Assembly: GCF_014681765.1 (NCBI RefSeq)
Contig: NZ_CP061499.1
Span: 1 to 55,166, forward strand
Reading direction: 5' to 3'
From: Roseicitreum antarcticum
GTDB lineage: Bacteria > Pseudomonadota > Alphaproteobacteria > Rhodobacterales > Rhodobacteraceae
DNA: 55,166 nt
Part shown: piece by piece, positions 15,169-23,697 of the stretch
Numbering within the stretch: the stretch's first letter is position 1
How the letters are laid out: the number at the start of each line of letters is the position of its first letter
Notes under the pieces: model-generated
Seen by the model: only the letters and a program-made list of their open reading frames with translations
Told to the model about the DNA's origin: nothing
Databases searched by the model: none
Program-made: the position numbers and the translations under genes

Positions 15169-16092
15169 TCACTTTGGCCCGTCTTGGCCGCGGTCAAGTA
15201 GCTCTGTGACTAGCTTCCGGACTGCCTCCTCAACCCGTGGGGCAAGATCAGCGTCCACATCGATTGTGATGCGGTTGCCCTTGCGGCCGATCTTCACGCG
15301 CTCACTGGGATGTGTCTCCTGCGTCGACGGTTTGGTGGTCGTCAGCAAGGTAACCGCCGTTTCGAGACGGTTGGGGCCCGGTATGTTGCGAGGGATTTCG
15401 CTGGCAACTTCTCGGGCTCTCACGACGTCTTTCTCGCACAGCCTGAAAAGCTTTTCCCAAACTCTTCGACCAACGCCGTGTGCAGGTCCGATAGCCTGGA
15501 TCAGTTCCATCGGGATGCCCGTAGCGATACGGTTCATCCGCGAGACGAGCGATTCATCGATCTGAAGTGCCCGATACGCGATCGTCTGAGCGTTCTTGCG
15601 CGTCTCGTCGGTTTTCCCAAGTTCTCGAATGATTCCGGTGACAAACAGGGCCCTTTCGATGAACGATGGATCTTGGCGGGCATTATTTTCCACGCCTTGG
15701 GCAATGAGAGCTTCCTCGTCGGTCATCTCCATGACCGTGGCGCGCACTTTCTGACCAAGTTGGCGACAGGCGAGAAGCCTACGGCGACCGTAGACGATCT
15801 CAAGCGCACCGTCCTGGGTTCGGCGAACCAGCACTGGAACCTTTTGACCGTGCTCGCGGATCGACGAGACAAGTTCATCCAGACCATCGCTTGGATCGAT
15901 GCGGTCCATTACCGCGGACATCCGTATGGCGGCCGGGTCGATCAGTCGCGTGGCGTGTTTATCCTCTTCGAGCACGGATGCTTGTGCGCGAGCTACAGTC
16001 GGGCTCGTTCGCTTCACATCCAGATCCTCGTCCGAAGGCGGCGTTTTGCCCATCGCGTTCTTGAGTGAGTCCCCGAAGACCTTACGCGCCAT
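15169..16092 (-). CDS. repB: Plasmid partition protein RepB
   Basis: This 307-residue ParB-family protein binds the parS palindromes and couples them to RepA. Motifs: the ParB domain with YGRRRLLACRQLGQKVRATV (about 100-120), the box GVENNARQDPSFIERALF (about 132-150), and the central HTH region ALQIDESLVSRMNRIATGIP. The C-terminal dimerisation part ends EEAVRKLVTELLDRGQDGPK. It overlaps the repA stop by 11 bases, the normal translational coupling in repABC operons. A degenerate parS-like site (15183-15198) lies inside its last codons. Confidence 0.93.
   Translation of the reverse strand: MARKVFGDSLKNAMGKTPPSDEDLDVKRTSPTVARAQASVLEEDKHATRLIDPAAIRMSAVMDRIDPSDGLDELVSSIREHGQKVPVLVRRTQDGALEIVYGRRRLLACRQLGQKVRATVMEMTDEEALIAQGVENNARQDPSFIERALFVTGIIRELGKTDETRKNAQTIAYRALQIDESLVSRMNRIATGIPMELIQAIGPAHGVGRRVWEKLFRLCEKDVVRAREVASEIPRNIPGPNRLETAVTLLTTTKPSTQETHPSERVKIGRKGNRITIDVDADLAPRVEEAVRKLVTELLDRGQDGPK
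15183..15198. promoter_or_regulatory. parS: parS-like centromere palindrome 3 (one mismatch)
   Basis: CTTGGCCGCGGTCAAG differs from a perfect palindrome at one position and lies within the 3' end of repB, 22 bases from the 15139-15160 site. Two close sites would favour cooperative RepB loading. Confidence 0.65.
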
Positions 16093-17293
16093 GGCTACGC
16101 CCCCATGCTTTCAGGATTTCGCGTTCGACTTCGTCGGTCACGCGCGAGACGGACTCGATCGCGCGCTCGTAAGTTCTGCGGTTCACGTCGCGAGGTTCGA
16201 CCTCGAAGATGCTCTGTTGTGTGTTCGCAGCATCACCCACGGCTGTTGATTTCAGGAACTCTGCAGACAGCACGGCATCCCCGAGGACTGTCCGAAGCAG
16301 AGACGAAATCTGCACCTGCGGACCATCCGTGTTTTCGTAGCGGGTGATCAAAACTCGCACGAAGTTCAGTCCATGTTCCGGGGCGTGTGCCTCGACGACG
16401 CCCATCAGGTTGCTCGCCATGCCCAGAAAGCTCGCCAGCGACATGACATCGAGCATCGACGCGTTGAGTGGGATCAGGACCCCGGTCGATGCAAAGAGGG
16501 CAGAGATCACCGAGAAGTTCAGCTGCGGTGGGGTGTCAAATATCACCACATCATATTGGTTGAGGACGGGCTCAAGCGCTTCCCGGATGCGGCTATGGAA
16601 CGTGGTGGCGCCGTGTCTGAAGCTCAAGGCGACCTCGAACTCGTACTCCATGATGTCCATGGATGCCGGGATCAGATCCACGGTCGGGAAGTTCGTTTTG
16701 CGAATGATCTCTGCTGCGGGCAGTGGATCATCGGATCGGATAAGATCGTATGAAGTCGGCATATCCGGATCGAGCTCGGGAGTAACTCCGAACAGGTTTG
16801 TCAGACTTGCCTGGCTGTCGAGGTCGATCAGCAAGACCCGGTAGCCGCGTAGACCCAGTAGCTGCCCTACATGGGCAACAGATGACGTCTTGGCGGAGCC
16901 ACCCTTCAGATTGAAGATCGTCAAGACCTGACAAGCCTCTCCCGGTCTTCTGTGCGGGTGTTCTTCTGGCTTGATCCTTCCAGTCTCGAGAAGTACGCGT
17001 TGTGCCTCGACCATCTCCTCTGCAGAGAAGCTACGGCGGTTGCCGCTCTCCAAGACACCTTCGGGAAAGCCTTCGAGGTTTGACACATGATGGCGGAAGG
17101 TGTTCTGATTAATGCGAAGCAGTTCAGCCGCTTCCCGCATGGCGAAGCGGCGGAGGCCCTTCTGAGCGTCCGGTGGGAAGGTTTCCTGCGCATGTTCACG
17201 CAACCGACTACCAAGCCGCTTGGACATGACTTCAAATCTCTGGGAGGCCCGTATCCCGTTCATCACTGCCCTCAAGTCTTTATTGTTTTGCAA
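16082..17293 (-). CDS. repA: Plasmid partition ATPase RepA
   Basis: This 403-residue ParA-type ATPase has an N-terminal HTH segment (about 50-95: FAMREAAELLRINQNTFRHH). It then has the deviant Walker A motif LKGGSAKTSSVAHVGQLLGL (about 129-148), Walker A' LLIDLDSQASLTNLFG and Walker B VVIFDTPPQLNFSVISALFA. RepA drives segregation of RepB-parS complexes on the nucleoid and represses the repABC promoter. It is the first gene of the operon. The upstream 230 bases hold a 24-base near-palindrome (17428-17451) that could be an operator. Confidence 0.95.
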   Translation of the reverse strand: MQNNKDLRAVMNGIRASQRFEVMSKRLGSRLREHAQETFPPDAQKGLRRFAMREAAELLRINQNTFRHHVSNLEGFPEGVLESGNRRSFSAEEMVEAQRVLLETGRIKPEEHPHRRPGEACQVLTIFNLKGGSAKTSSVAHVGQLLGLRGYRVLLIDLDSQASLTNLFGVTPELDPDMPTSYDLIRSDDPLPAAEIIRKTNFPTVDLIPASMDIMEYEFEVALSFRHGATTFHSRIREALEPVLNQYDVVIFDTPPQLNFSVISALFASTGVLIPLNASMLDVMSLASFLGMASNLMGVVEAHAPEHGLNFVRVLITRYENTDGPQVQISSLLRTVLGDAVLSAEFLKSTAVGDAANTQQSIFEVEPRDVNRRTYERAIESVSRVTDEVEREILKAWGRSHGA

Positions 17294-17427
17294 AGCTTAA
17301 CAGATATTGTGGATAAATCCAGACCAAACCGTTGAGCGGCCTGAGGGCGTTGAAGGCACCTATTTCTGTCGATAGTAAACTGTTAAAAATCAGCGTCTTG
17401 GGCGACTGCGCTCTCACTCTACTTCAA

Positions 17428-17451
17428 CACCTCGTTGCTAGCTACGAGGTG
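17428..17451. promoter_or_regulatory. 24-base near-perfect palindrome upstream of repA
   Basis: Arms CACCTCGT and ACGAGGTG surround T-GCTAGC-T, so the whole 24 bases are a palindrome apart from one T/T pair. It lies about 135 bases upstream of repA and 70 bases from the recombinase stop codon. It could be a RepA operator or a terminator-like structure for the recombinase. Confidence 0.5.
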
Positions 17452-17520
17452 ACCACAAGATGTATTGTGAGTGCGTACAGAAATCAGGCGGCAGAATCGG
17501 ATGGGCGATTCTCCGGGACC

Positions 17521-18405
17521 TCAGTCGAGCAAGCCCAGCCTCTCGGCCCGCTCCAGCAGCATCTTCACCGACGAAGGCTGCCAGCTTGTCCGCCCGCGGG
17601 GCGTGCGCTCGCGCATCGCCTCCAGCCGATCACAGATAGCCTGAAGCGTGATGTCGGGATCTGCGCCCTTGATACCTGCAATAATGGCGGGCAGGCGGTC
17701 GTCTGTTTCGCGGCGCCCGGCGCGGGCCAGCACGGTCTCGGGCAGGAAGCCGTCGCGGACATAAGCCTTCACGGCGCGCAACAGGCGGCTTTGCGTCCAG
17801 CGCCGGGCCTCGGGCAAGGGGCCGTTGATGATGCGCAACACGTCCTCCCAGGCCAAGTCGGGGCGCAACCGGCGCACATGGGGCACCCAATCTTGTGCCG
17901 TCTCATTCAGACGCTCCATGTAGCCGTCCTGTCGCGCCAGCCGCACCTTACGAAGAGCGGCAGGGTCTTTGGCCCGCAGTCCGGGGTTCCCGCCGACCCG
18001 GCCCTTGGTACGGGCGCTCGCCAGCCCCGCTTTGGTACGTTCGCGGATCAGCGCCCGCTCGAACTCGGCCGCGGCGCCCAGAACCTGCAGCGTGAACTTG
18101 CCTTGCGGGGATGCGGTGTCGATCGGGTCTAGGATGGAGCGGAAGAACGCACCCTTGGCCTCCAGCCGCTCGATCACCTCCAGTAGATGCGACAGCGACC
18201 GCGCCAGCCGGTCGATCCGAACGACGACCAGCGTGTCGCCCTTGGTCACGCGCTCCAACACGCGCGCAAGGACCGGCCGCGCCCGATTTCCGCCCGAGGC
18301 CTGTTCTTCATGGATCTCGGCACAACCCGCAGATTTCAGGGCCTGCGACTGGGGCAGGGGGGTTTGATCCTCGGTTGAAACGCGCGCGTAGCCTATCAAT
18401 GGCAT
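17521..18405 (-). CDS. Serine recombinase (resolvase/invertase family)
   Basis: This 294-residue serine recombinase has a catalytic domain that starts PLIGYARVSTEDQTPLPQ (nucleophile Ser10), with VVRIDRLARSLSHLLEVIER and the helix GAAAEFERALIRERTKAGLA. It is longer than Tn3 resolvases (about 185 residues) because of an extra 110-residue C-terminal part (DDRLPAIIAGIKGADPDITL). It probably resolves plasmid dimers or moved in with a transposon. No matching transposase of the Tn3 type is visible. Either of two adjacent ATGs could be the start. A small AAACG/CGTTT palindrome lies upstream at 18442-18453. Confidence 0.85.
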   Translation of the reverse strand: MPLIGYARVSTEDQTPLPQSQALKSAGCAEIHEEQASGGNRARPVLARVLERVTKGDTLVVVRIDRLARSLSHLLEVIERLEAKGAFFRSILDPIDTASPQGKFTLQVLGAAAEFERALIRERTKAGLASARTKGRVGGNPGLRAKDPAALRKVRLARQDGYMERLNETAQDWVPHVRRLRPDLAWEDVLRIINGPLPEARRWTQSRLLRAVKAYVRDGFLPETVLARAGRRETDDRLPAIIAGIKGADPDITLQAICDRLEAMRERTPRGRTSWQPSSVKMLLERAERLGLLD

Positions 18406-19121
18406 CAAAACAGGCCTTTTGCAGTTTCATGTATCGCTAATAAACGACCGTTTGTAAGCAAGCTTAATGGCGTGCGCTGTGGCGCTGCTCAGTAGAAACC
18501 CTGTGGTTTCCACACGGCCAGCGCGATCACAGTGCTCTCTCAGACCATCGCGCACGCGTGCTATGTAGGGGTTGTGGGCACTCTCTGAGAAAGCCCTAGA
18601 GTAAATGGCAAAATCGCCACATTTTGCACATATTGAATCTTAAGTACCTTTTAAGTATGTTGAAGCTCACAGCCGCTTTACCGATGCAGAGGAGGTCGAT
18701 CAGGCGCCCGAGGATGACCTGTGGTTCCTGCTTGGTCCGTTGGAAGAGGAGCCGGATTATCTGCCGCCCGGGGGCTTTGTTGATGGCGTGGATGCCCCTT
18801 GCGCAAGAGGTGTTTTCAGAGCTGATCTTGGCGCGTCATCGGGTGCTGACATGTGTCCGGCCTCATGATGCGGCCTCTTACATGCCGTGGGCCGTTCTCT
18901 GATTGCGGCTCCGTCAAGCGGAAAGCAACTGATCCGTCCGGGGTCATGGTTCTCTTCGAGGTCACACATAGTTTGCGCCTCAGCATAGCATCCGGTGGTG
19001 GTCGTCTTCGATGTATGGATCGGGTTGTGCAGAATGCTCTGCATCCCATCGGCCCGCGCGAGATCGACCAGCCTCCGCTCCTTCGGGACATTGCTCCCCG
19101 CCACCGGGGCGGGAATTTAGG
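18406..19121. other. Gene-poor stretch with relics
   Basis: About 715 bases without an intact gene. It holds the short palindrome AAACGACCGTTT at 18442-18453 (a possible recombinase site) and a hairpin GAAACC / GGTTTC near 18498. A plus-strand fragment near 18685-18775 reads EDDLWFLLGPLEEEPDYLPP in one frame and looks like the acidic end of a lost plasmid gene. The rest shows no coding signal. It looks like an insertion-sequence graveyard. Confidence 0.45.
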
Positions 19122-19489
19122 TCAGGCTATGGCCTCCTTTTTCCACTTGAACTCAGTTTCGGTCTTTCACAGTGTCAGCATAAGCACTGCGACTTTACGA
19201 GCGGTGGCAACTGCGGCCTTGACAAAGCCTCGTCGCCCAGCAAGTCGGACCGCCCAGTTTTTCAACGCTGAGAACTTCTGCACCCGACCGATCAAAGTCG
19301 TTGCAGCCTCGAATAGTAAGCTACGCATGGTTCCATCGCGACAACGCAAGGCGGCAGCTGGCTGAAGAACTTCAACACCTGCATTCGCCTCAGCTTCTTG
19401 TGCAGCACTGCACGGCCCGCGCCGTCCGCTCCGTGAACCTGAAATACATTCTTTGCCAGATCGAGTCCGACAGTGAGAATCTCCGACAT
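19122..19489 (-). pseudogene. IS110-family transposase with large internal deletion
   Basis: The N-terminus EILTVGLDLAKNVFQVHGAD (first catalytic Asp) and the segment VAMEPCVAYYSRLQRL join, out of frame, to the C-terminal part RSLLFEAATTLIGRVQKFSA...AATARKVAVLMLTL. The final TEFKWKKEA lies beyond an in-frame TGA that replaces Trp. About 230 central residues are missing, including the remaining catalytic residues. It is a relic, distinct from the intact IS1111-type element next to it. Confidence 0.75.
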
Positions 19490-19612
19490 GACCGCTCCCC
19501 TTTGTGGGTCCTCACAGACCCACCTTGGCACACAGATGTCGTCGGGGGGCGGTCACATCATCAACGCCCCGCGTAACTAAGATAAGTCAGCCTTCGATAA
19601 ACCCGGGCGTGT

Positions 19613-20975
19613 GTGGATGCCTCCGTTTTGGCAAGCTGATTTTTTAACGTTTTGGCAGGGCTTCAATCGGTCGTGTGTCAGGCCTCAAGTTGTGGCTTGT
19701 CTGACGCCACGGGCCGGTATGCGGTTCGGAAGGCTGGGCCCACATCGGTTCAGAGAGCTATTGATGCTCGCGCCCCGGGACTGGGTATCCCTACCTTGAA
19801 CTTTGAAGTCCTTGTTGCTTACTCCGTCAGTCGATCACCCTGCTCAGGCCTTTCGGCCTATGTCGTCACCTTACCCAGCGTGGATACGGTCACGCCATTC
19901 GATAGTCCTCACCTTTCGTTGCCATAGCCCAGACTTGTCGGGCCATTTTATTTGCCAGCGCCACAGCTGCTACCATTCTGGGTTTGCGGGCCACCAGGTT
20001 GGCCAACCATCGGTTCTCGCTGCCGCCTTTGCGAACAACCCAGCGGATCACACTCATTGCGCCAACAATCAATAACTTGCGGATGTCGCATTGCCCCATC
20101 TTGCTGACCGCACCGAGTCGAGCTTTGCCACCGGTTGAACGTTGTCGGGGGACAAGGCCAAGCCAAGCGGCAAAGTTGCGCCCGCTATCAAAGGTAGACA
20201 GGTCGGGCGCGAAAGCCGCAATCGCACCCGCAGTCACGGGCCCAATCCCTGGCACTGTGCATAGCCGTCGCAGCTCTTCATCGGCCTTTGATGCCGTTTG
20301 CAACTCATGAGCCAATCGTTCGATGATTTCGGTCAGTTGAACAATCTGTGCCAGATAGATGACCCCCATCTCCCGGACCTGTGCAGGAATGTCCGTGATG
20401 GGGTTAGCCAACGCGTTTTCCAAGACTTTCAGGCTGGCAGGGCCTTTCGCAGCAACCAAGCCAAATTCGGCCAGATGGCCTCGGAGCGAATTGATCAGTT
20501 GCGTGCGCTGCCGAACAAAACATTGATGTGTTCGGAATGCCACGGCACGCCCTTGCTTTTCAGCGCTCTTTACAGCGACAAACGACATAGTTGGGCGGCT
20601 CGCCGCTTCTGCAATTGCTGCCGCATCCGCATGATCATTCTTTTGACGCTTCACGAATGGCTTGACGTATTGGGCCGGGATCAGACGAACGTCGTGCCCA
20701 TGTGACTGTGCAACCCGCCCCCAATGATGGGACGTCGCACAGGCTTCCATAGCAACAATACAGTCATCTTGCTGTGCAAGCAGATGATGGAGCCGTGGCC
20801 GTGACACCGCACGGTTGAAGACGACGGAACCGTCATGGCGGACCGCACAAACTTGAAAACTGTTCTTGGCCAAATCAATCGCCAACATGCTAATCTCTGA
20901 CATGGATGCCTCCCTCTCTTTGGTTCATATGAAACCACTTTGGCACAATTGATGCCGTTGGGTGGAGGCATCCAC
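19613..20975 (-). mobile_element. IS1111-type insertion sequence (IS110 family)
   Basis: A 1.36 kb element around the intact transposase at 19890-20903. Exact 12-base inverted repeats, GTGGATGCCTCC (19613-19624) and GGAGGCATCCAC (20964-20975), lie near its two ends. Subterminal repeats of this size are typical of the IS1111 branch of IS110. True ends are probably a few bases outside the repeats. No target duplication is expected in this family. Confidence 0.75.
19890..20903 (-). CDS. IS1111-type (IS110 family) transposase, intact
   Basis: This 337-residue DEDD transposase has an N-terminal RuvC-like domain with MLAIDLAKNSFQVCAV (Asp9), AMEACATSHHWGRVA (Glu52) and KNDHADAAAIAEAA (two Asp near 89-92). 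The C-terminal transposase_20 domain has LCTVPGIGPVTAGAIAAFA and FAAWLGLVPRQRSTGGKARL. The frame is unbroken and of full length, so it could be active. It moves DNA through a RuvC-like, site-specific mechanism without the DDE chemistry of other IS families. The 3' end lies 280 bases from the left inverted repeat. Confidence 0.93.
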   Translation of the reverse strand: MSEISMLAIDLAKNSFQVCAVRHDGSVVFNRAVSRPRLHHLLAQQDDCIVAMEACATSHHWGRVAQSHGHDVRLIPAQYVKPFVKRQKNDHADAAAIAEAASRPTMSFVAVKSAEKQGRAVAFRTHQCFVRQRTQLINSLRGHLAEFGLVAAKGPASLKVLENALANPITDIPAQVREMGVIYLAQIVQLTEIIERLAHELQTASKADEELRRLCTVPGIGPVTAGAIAAFAPDLSTFDSGRNFAAWLGLVPRQRSTGGKARLGAVSKMGQCDIRKLLIVGAMSVIRWVVRKGGSENRWLANLVARKPRMVAAVALANKMARQVWAMATKGEDYRMA

Positions 20976-21242
20976 CGCATCAGTTCAATGGGAGCAGGTG
21001 TTTGAGCTACTTGATAGCTCTGCGCCTGCGCCCATTGCTCACGCCGCCGAATGATGGCAAACAAAAAGGGGAACAGTCTCGACTTACGAGTGGCCCCGAA
21101 AGAAGGGGCAGGTCATCGGTGACAATGCTGGGTCAGTTCTGAGTGACATCCAACACGAGGACCCCCAGGGGAGTCAGGTCACCAGATCAGGCGATGTTGA
21201 AATGAAGCGGTAGGCCACTTGTGAAATGTCGTTTAGAACGAG

Positions 21243-22703
21243 ATGGTGCAAGCTTTGATTAAGAAATTGAAATATGAATACCCAAGTCACCCGAAGACAC
21301 AGGACGATTTGCCGTCATCTAGTGACTATACAAAACTCAACGATCGGCTGGCCGTGTATCTAGTCGCAATCCTGTTGCTGGCACCAATACCACTTGGCAG
21401 CAACCGTCCGGTATGGTGGCTAGTTCTTGGACTAGCGATCAGCGGGGGCGCTGTGTGGCACTTGCTACGCGGCATGCGCATTGCACCAAACCGAAGGCTG
21501 CAGATGATGAAACACCGACAAATATTCATTTTGGGAGTGAGTGTTGTGGGGTTTGGGGTGATTCAGGCTCTGCCTATCGCTGATATGTTGCCCGGCTTTC
21601 TGTTGCGGCTACCAGGGTCGGTCGCATCTACGTCCGCTATCAGAACGATTAGTGTTGCACCTGATGCGAGTCTATTAGCTGCCTTAAGATTAATAATCTA
21701 CCTTATTTTTCTTGTACTTGTCTTTGAAGTCGCGGCACAACCCAATCGCGGTGAACGGATCGGATGGATGCTATTCTTTGGCATTACGGCTCATGCCGTC
21801 TGGGGGTTGATCTCGTTAAATTTCCTAGGTGATACGCTATTGCTCGGCGAGAAGTTTGCTTACCAAGGGGTCGCAACTGGGACATTTGTAAATCGCAACT
21901 CTTATGCCACCTTCCTCGGCTTTGGCATCGTTTTGGGGGTTGCGTTATCACTGGGAAGGCGCGCCCACCCATTCAACCGTACACTGCACGACCGATCTTG
22001 GCTAAGTCCTGAGCGAGTGGAAATGCTCGCTATCTGGGTAATGATCAGCCTGATCGCGCTCGCTTTGTTGGCAACACAGTCGCGAATGGGCGTGTTTGCC
22101 ACGATCATCGCAGGCCTGCTGACGTTTGTCGTAATAAGCATCAAACAACAATACAGCGTCAAGTCCATCATTGCGACTGGAGGAGTTGGTCTTTTTGTAT
22201 TAGCAACTGTGGCTCCGCTGGGCGGGAACCTAGGGGTTCTTGAGCGCTTCTTGTTCGTTGAACAAGCGTCCGAAACCCGGCTAGATTTCTATCGGCAAAT
22301 GATTGGGATGATTGAGGCTCGACCTTTTACTGGATACGGACTGGACGCTTTCGCAGCTGCGTTTGAGCTCCATCGCGCCCCTCCGATAACTTCACCACGG
22401 GTTCTTGAGCTTGGCCATAATTCATACCTAACCCTTTGGGTGGAATTGGGCCTGTTTTTCGGCAGCCTTCCCTTGATCGCGTTGATTACTGCGGCTGGAG
22501 TTATTATCCAACGCATACTGCGGCAGACCACTAATCTGGCAATGCCGGCAGCGGCACTGGGCGTGTTGTGCCTAGGTGCAATCCATTCACTTGTTGATTT
22601 CAGTTTAGAGATTCCGGCCAATCTACTGGTTTTTTTGGCGGTCGTTGCTATTGGGGCCGCGCACTGGCGTAAGCGGGAAGCCGAGACCATTCAGGGTCTG
22701 TAG
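21243..22703 (+). CDS. O-antigen ligase/polymerase family membrane protein
   Basis: This integral membrane protein of 486 residues has about 11-12 hydrophobic segments. The O-antigen ligase (Wzy_C, PF04932) region is marked by GTFVNRNSYATFLGFGIVLG, ATQSRMGVFATIIAGLLTFV and the large periplasmic loop with GYGLDAFAAAF and ELGHNSYLTLWVELGLFFGS. Such proteins polymerise or ligate surface polysaccharide in the inner membrane. No other polysaccharide gene is near, so it is stranded between an IS1111 element and IS66 relics. Its last 4 codons overlap an antisense IS66 tnpC relic, so the natural C-terminus may have been cut and replaced. It may not be functional alone. Confidence 0.82.
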   Translation: MVQALIKKLKYEYPSHPKTQDDLPSSSDYTKLNDRLAVYLVAILLLAPIPLGSNRPVWWLVLGLAISGGAVWHLLRGMRIAPNRRLQMMKHRQIFILGVSVVGFGVIQALPIADMLPGFLLRLPGSVASTSAIRTISVAPDASLLAALRLIIYLIFLVLVFEVAAQPNRGERIGWMLFFGITAHAVWGLISLNFLGDTLLLGEKFAYQGVATGTFVNRNSYATFLGFGIVLGVALSLGRRAHPFNRTLHDRSWLSPERVEMLAIWVMISLIALALLATQSRMGVFATIIAGLLTFVVISIKQQYSVKSIIATGGVGLFVLATVAPLGGNLGVLERFLFVEQASETRLDFYRQMIGMIEARPFTGYGLDAFAAAFELHRAPPITSPRVLELGHNSYLTLWVELGLFFGSLPLIALITAAGVIIQRILRQTTNLAMPAAALGVLCLGAIHSLVDFSLEIPANLLVFLAVVAIGAAHWRKREAETIQGL

Positions 22704-22823
22704 TTCCACGGCATGAGTGCGTCGATCTGTTCGCTTGGCCATAGGTTGGCGATGTGAATCGTCCTGGGTCTGTCGGAGACCGTCAACTTAAGAAACAGGA
22801 ATACCGGCAGCCTGCGTTCTAAC
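22691..22823 (-). pseudogene. C-terminal relic of a second IS66 tnpC
   Basis: Minus-strand text ending at a TGA (22691-22693) reads VSDRPRTIHIANLWPSEQID followed by ALMPWNYRP. The pattern ID-x-LMPW at the extreme C-terminus is typical of IS66 transposases. It differs from the two IS66 copies nearby, so it belongs to another IS66 element, cut off where the left copy begins at 22824. Confidence 0.6.
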
Positions 22824-22923
22824 GTAACCGCCCGATTGTCACCGCCTGCCACATGGCAGCCTGATCGCCTAAGACACGTGCATAACGACGTCGGTAGCGA
22901 CGTGTCTTATGCGCGGAGGGGTC

Positions 22924-23292
22924 ATGCGGGGCGAAATTCTGGGGGTCGAGCGGCGTCGCCGTTGGGATGACGCGGGTAAGTTGGCGATTGTGAGCGCGGT
23001 TGGTGTGGGCGGCGCGTCGGTGACGCAGGTTGCTCAGCGCCATGAGGTGACCCGTCAGCAGATCTACGCGTGGCGTAGCGAACTGAAGCGGAAGGGCCTC
23101 TGGTCCCCGGATGCAGGGGCACTGTTTTTGCCGGTCGGCGTGACGCCTGTCGCCGAGGTGCCAGTCGCTTCGGCCCCACCACCGGTTTCCTGGATCGAGC
23201 TTCGTCTGGCCAAGGGGCGCATGCTGCGGTTCGAGAGCGGCATCGGCGACAGGGATCTCACACGGCTGATCCGCGCGGTGGATGGAGCATGA
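22924..23292 (+). CDS. tnpA: IS66 accessory protein TnpA (left copy)
   Basis: This 122-residue protein carries a helix-turn-helix (VSAVGVGGASVTQVAQRHEV, TRQQIYAWRSELKRKG). It is the IS66 first ORF, needed with TnpB for transposition. Its protein sequence is identical to the right-copy product by eye. The ATG at 22924 follows GGAGG; an in-frame ATG 15 bases earlier is unlikely. It overlaps the tnpB start by 4 bases. It is the only intact gene of the left copy. Confidence 0.88.
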   Translation: MRGEILGVERRRRWDDAGKLAIVSAVGVGGASVTQVAQRHEVTRQQIYAWRSELKRKGLWSPDAGALFLPVGVTPVAEVPVASAPPPVSWIELRLAKGRMLRFESGIGDRDLTRLIRAVDGA

Positions 23293-23636
23293 TCGGGCCG
23301 GGCACTGGCGTTCGCGTGTATCTGGCTTGCGGTGTGACTGACATGCGCAAGGGATCGCGGGCTTGGCAGCACTGGCGCAGGATGTGCTGCGCCAGAAGCC
23401 GACGGGCGGTGCGGTGTTCGCGTTTCGGGGACGCAAGGGTGACCGGCTGAAGCTCCTTTATTGGGATGGCCAGGGTTTTGCCTCTATTACAAGGTGCTCC
23501 AGCGCGGGCGCTTTCCCTGGCCGAACACGGCCTCCGGTTCCGCGCGTCTGACCTCCGCGCAATTGGCTATGTTGTGGGAAGGGATCGACTGGCGGCGGCC
23601 GGATTGGGGTGCGCCACCGGCGCGGGTCGGGTAATT
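23289..23636 (+). pseudogene. tnpB: IS66 tnpB, left copy, two one-base deletions
   Basis: It begins like the right-copy protein (MIGPGTGVRVYLACGVTDMR) but loses one G after CGCAAGGG near 23350 and another in CCAGGG near 23472. The frame therefore shifts away and back, with SARLTSAQLAMLW-type text in different frames. Both lesions are in G runs. The family (IS66 Orf2) is certain from the intact right copy. Confidence 0.85.
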
Positions 23637-23697
23637 TTATCCGGCTGAAATGCCTTGTTTTTATGGCCTATTATACTGCCTCGTGGTAATCAGCGGC

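Noticed and set aside
18442-18453. A full res site for the serine recombinase
   Set aside because: Only one small AAACG/CGTTT palindrome is visible; the multiple subsites expected of a res region could not be found.
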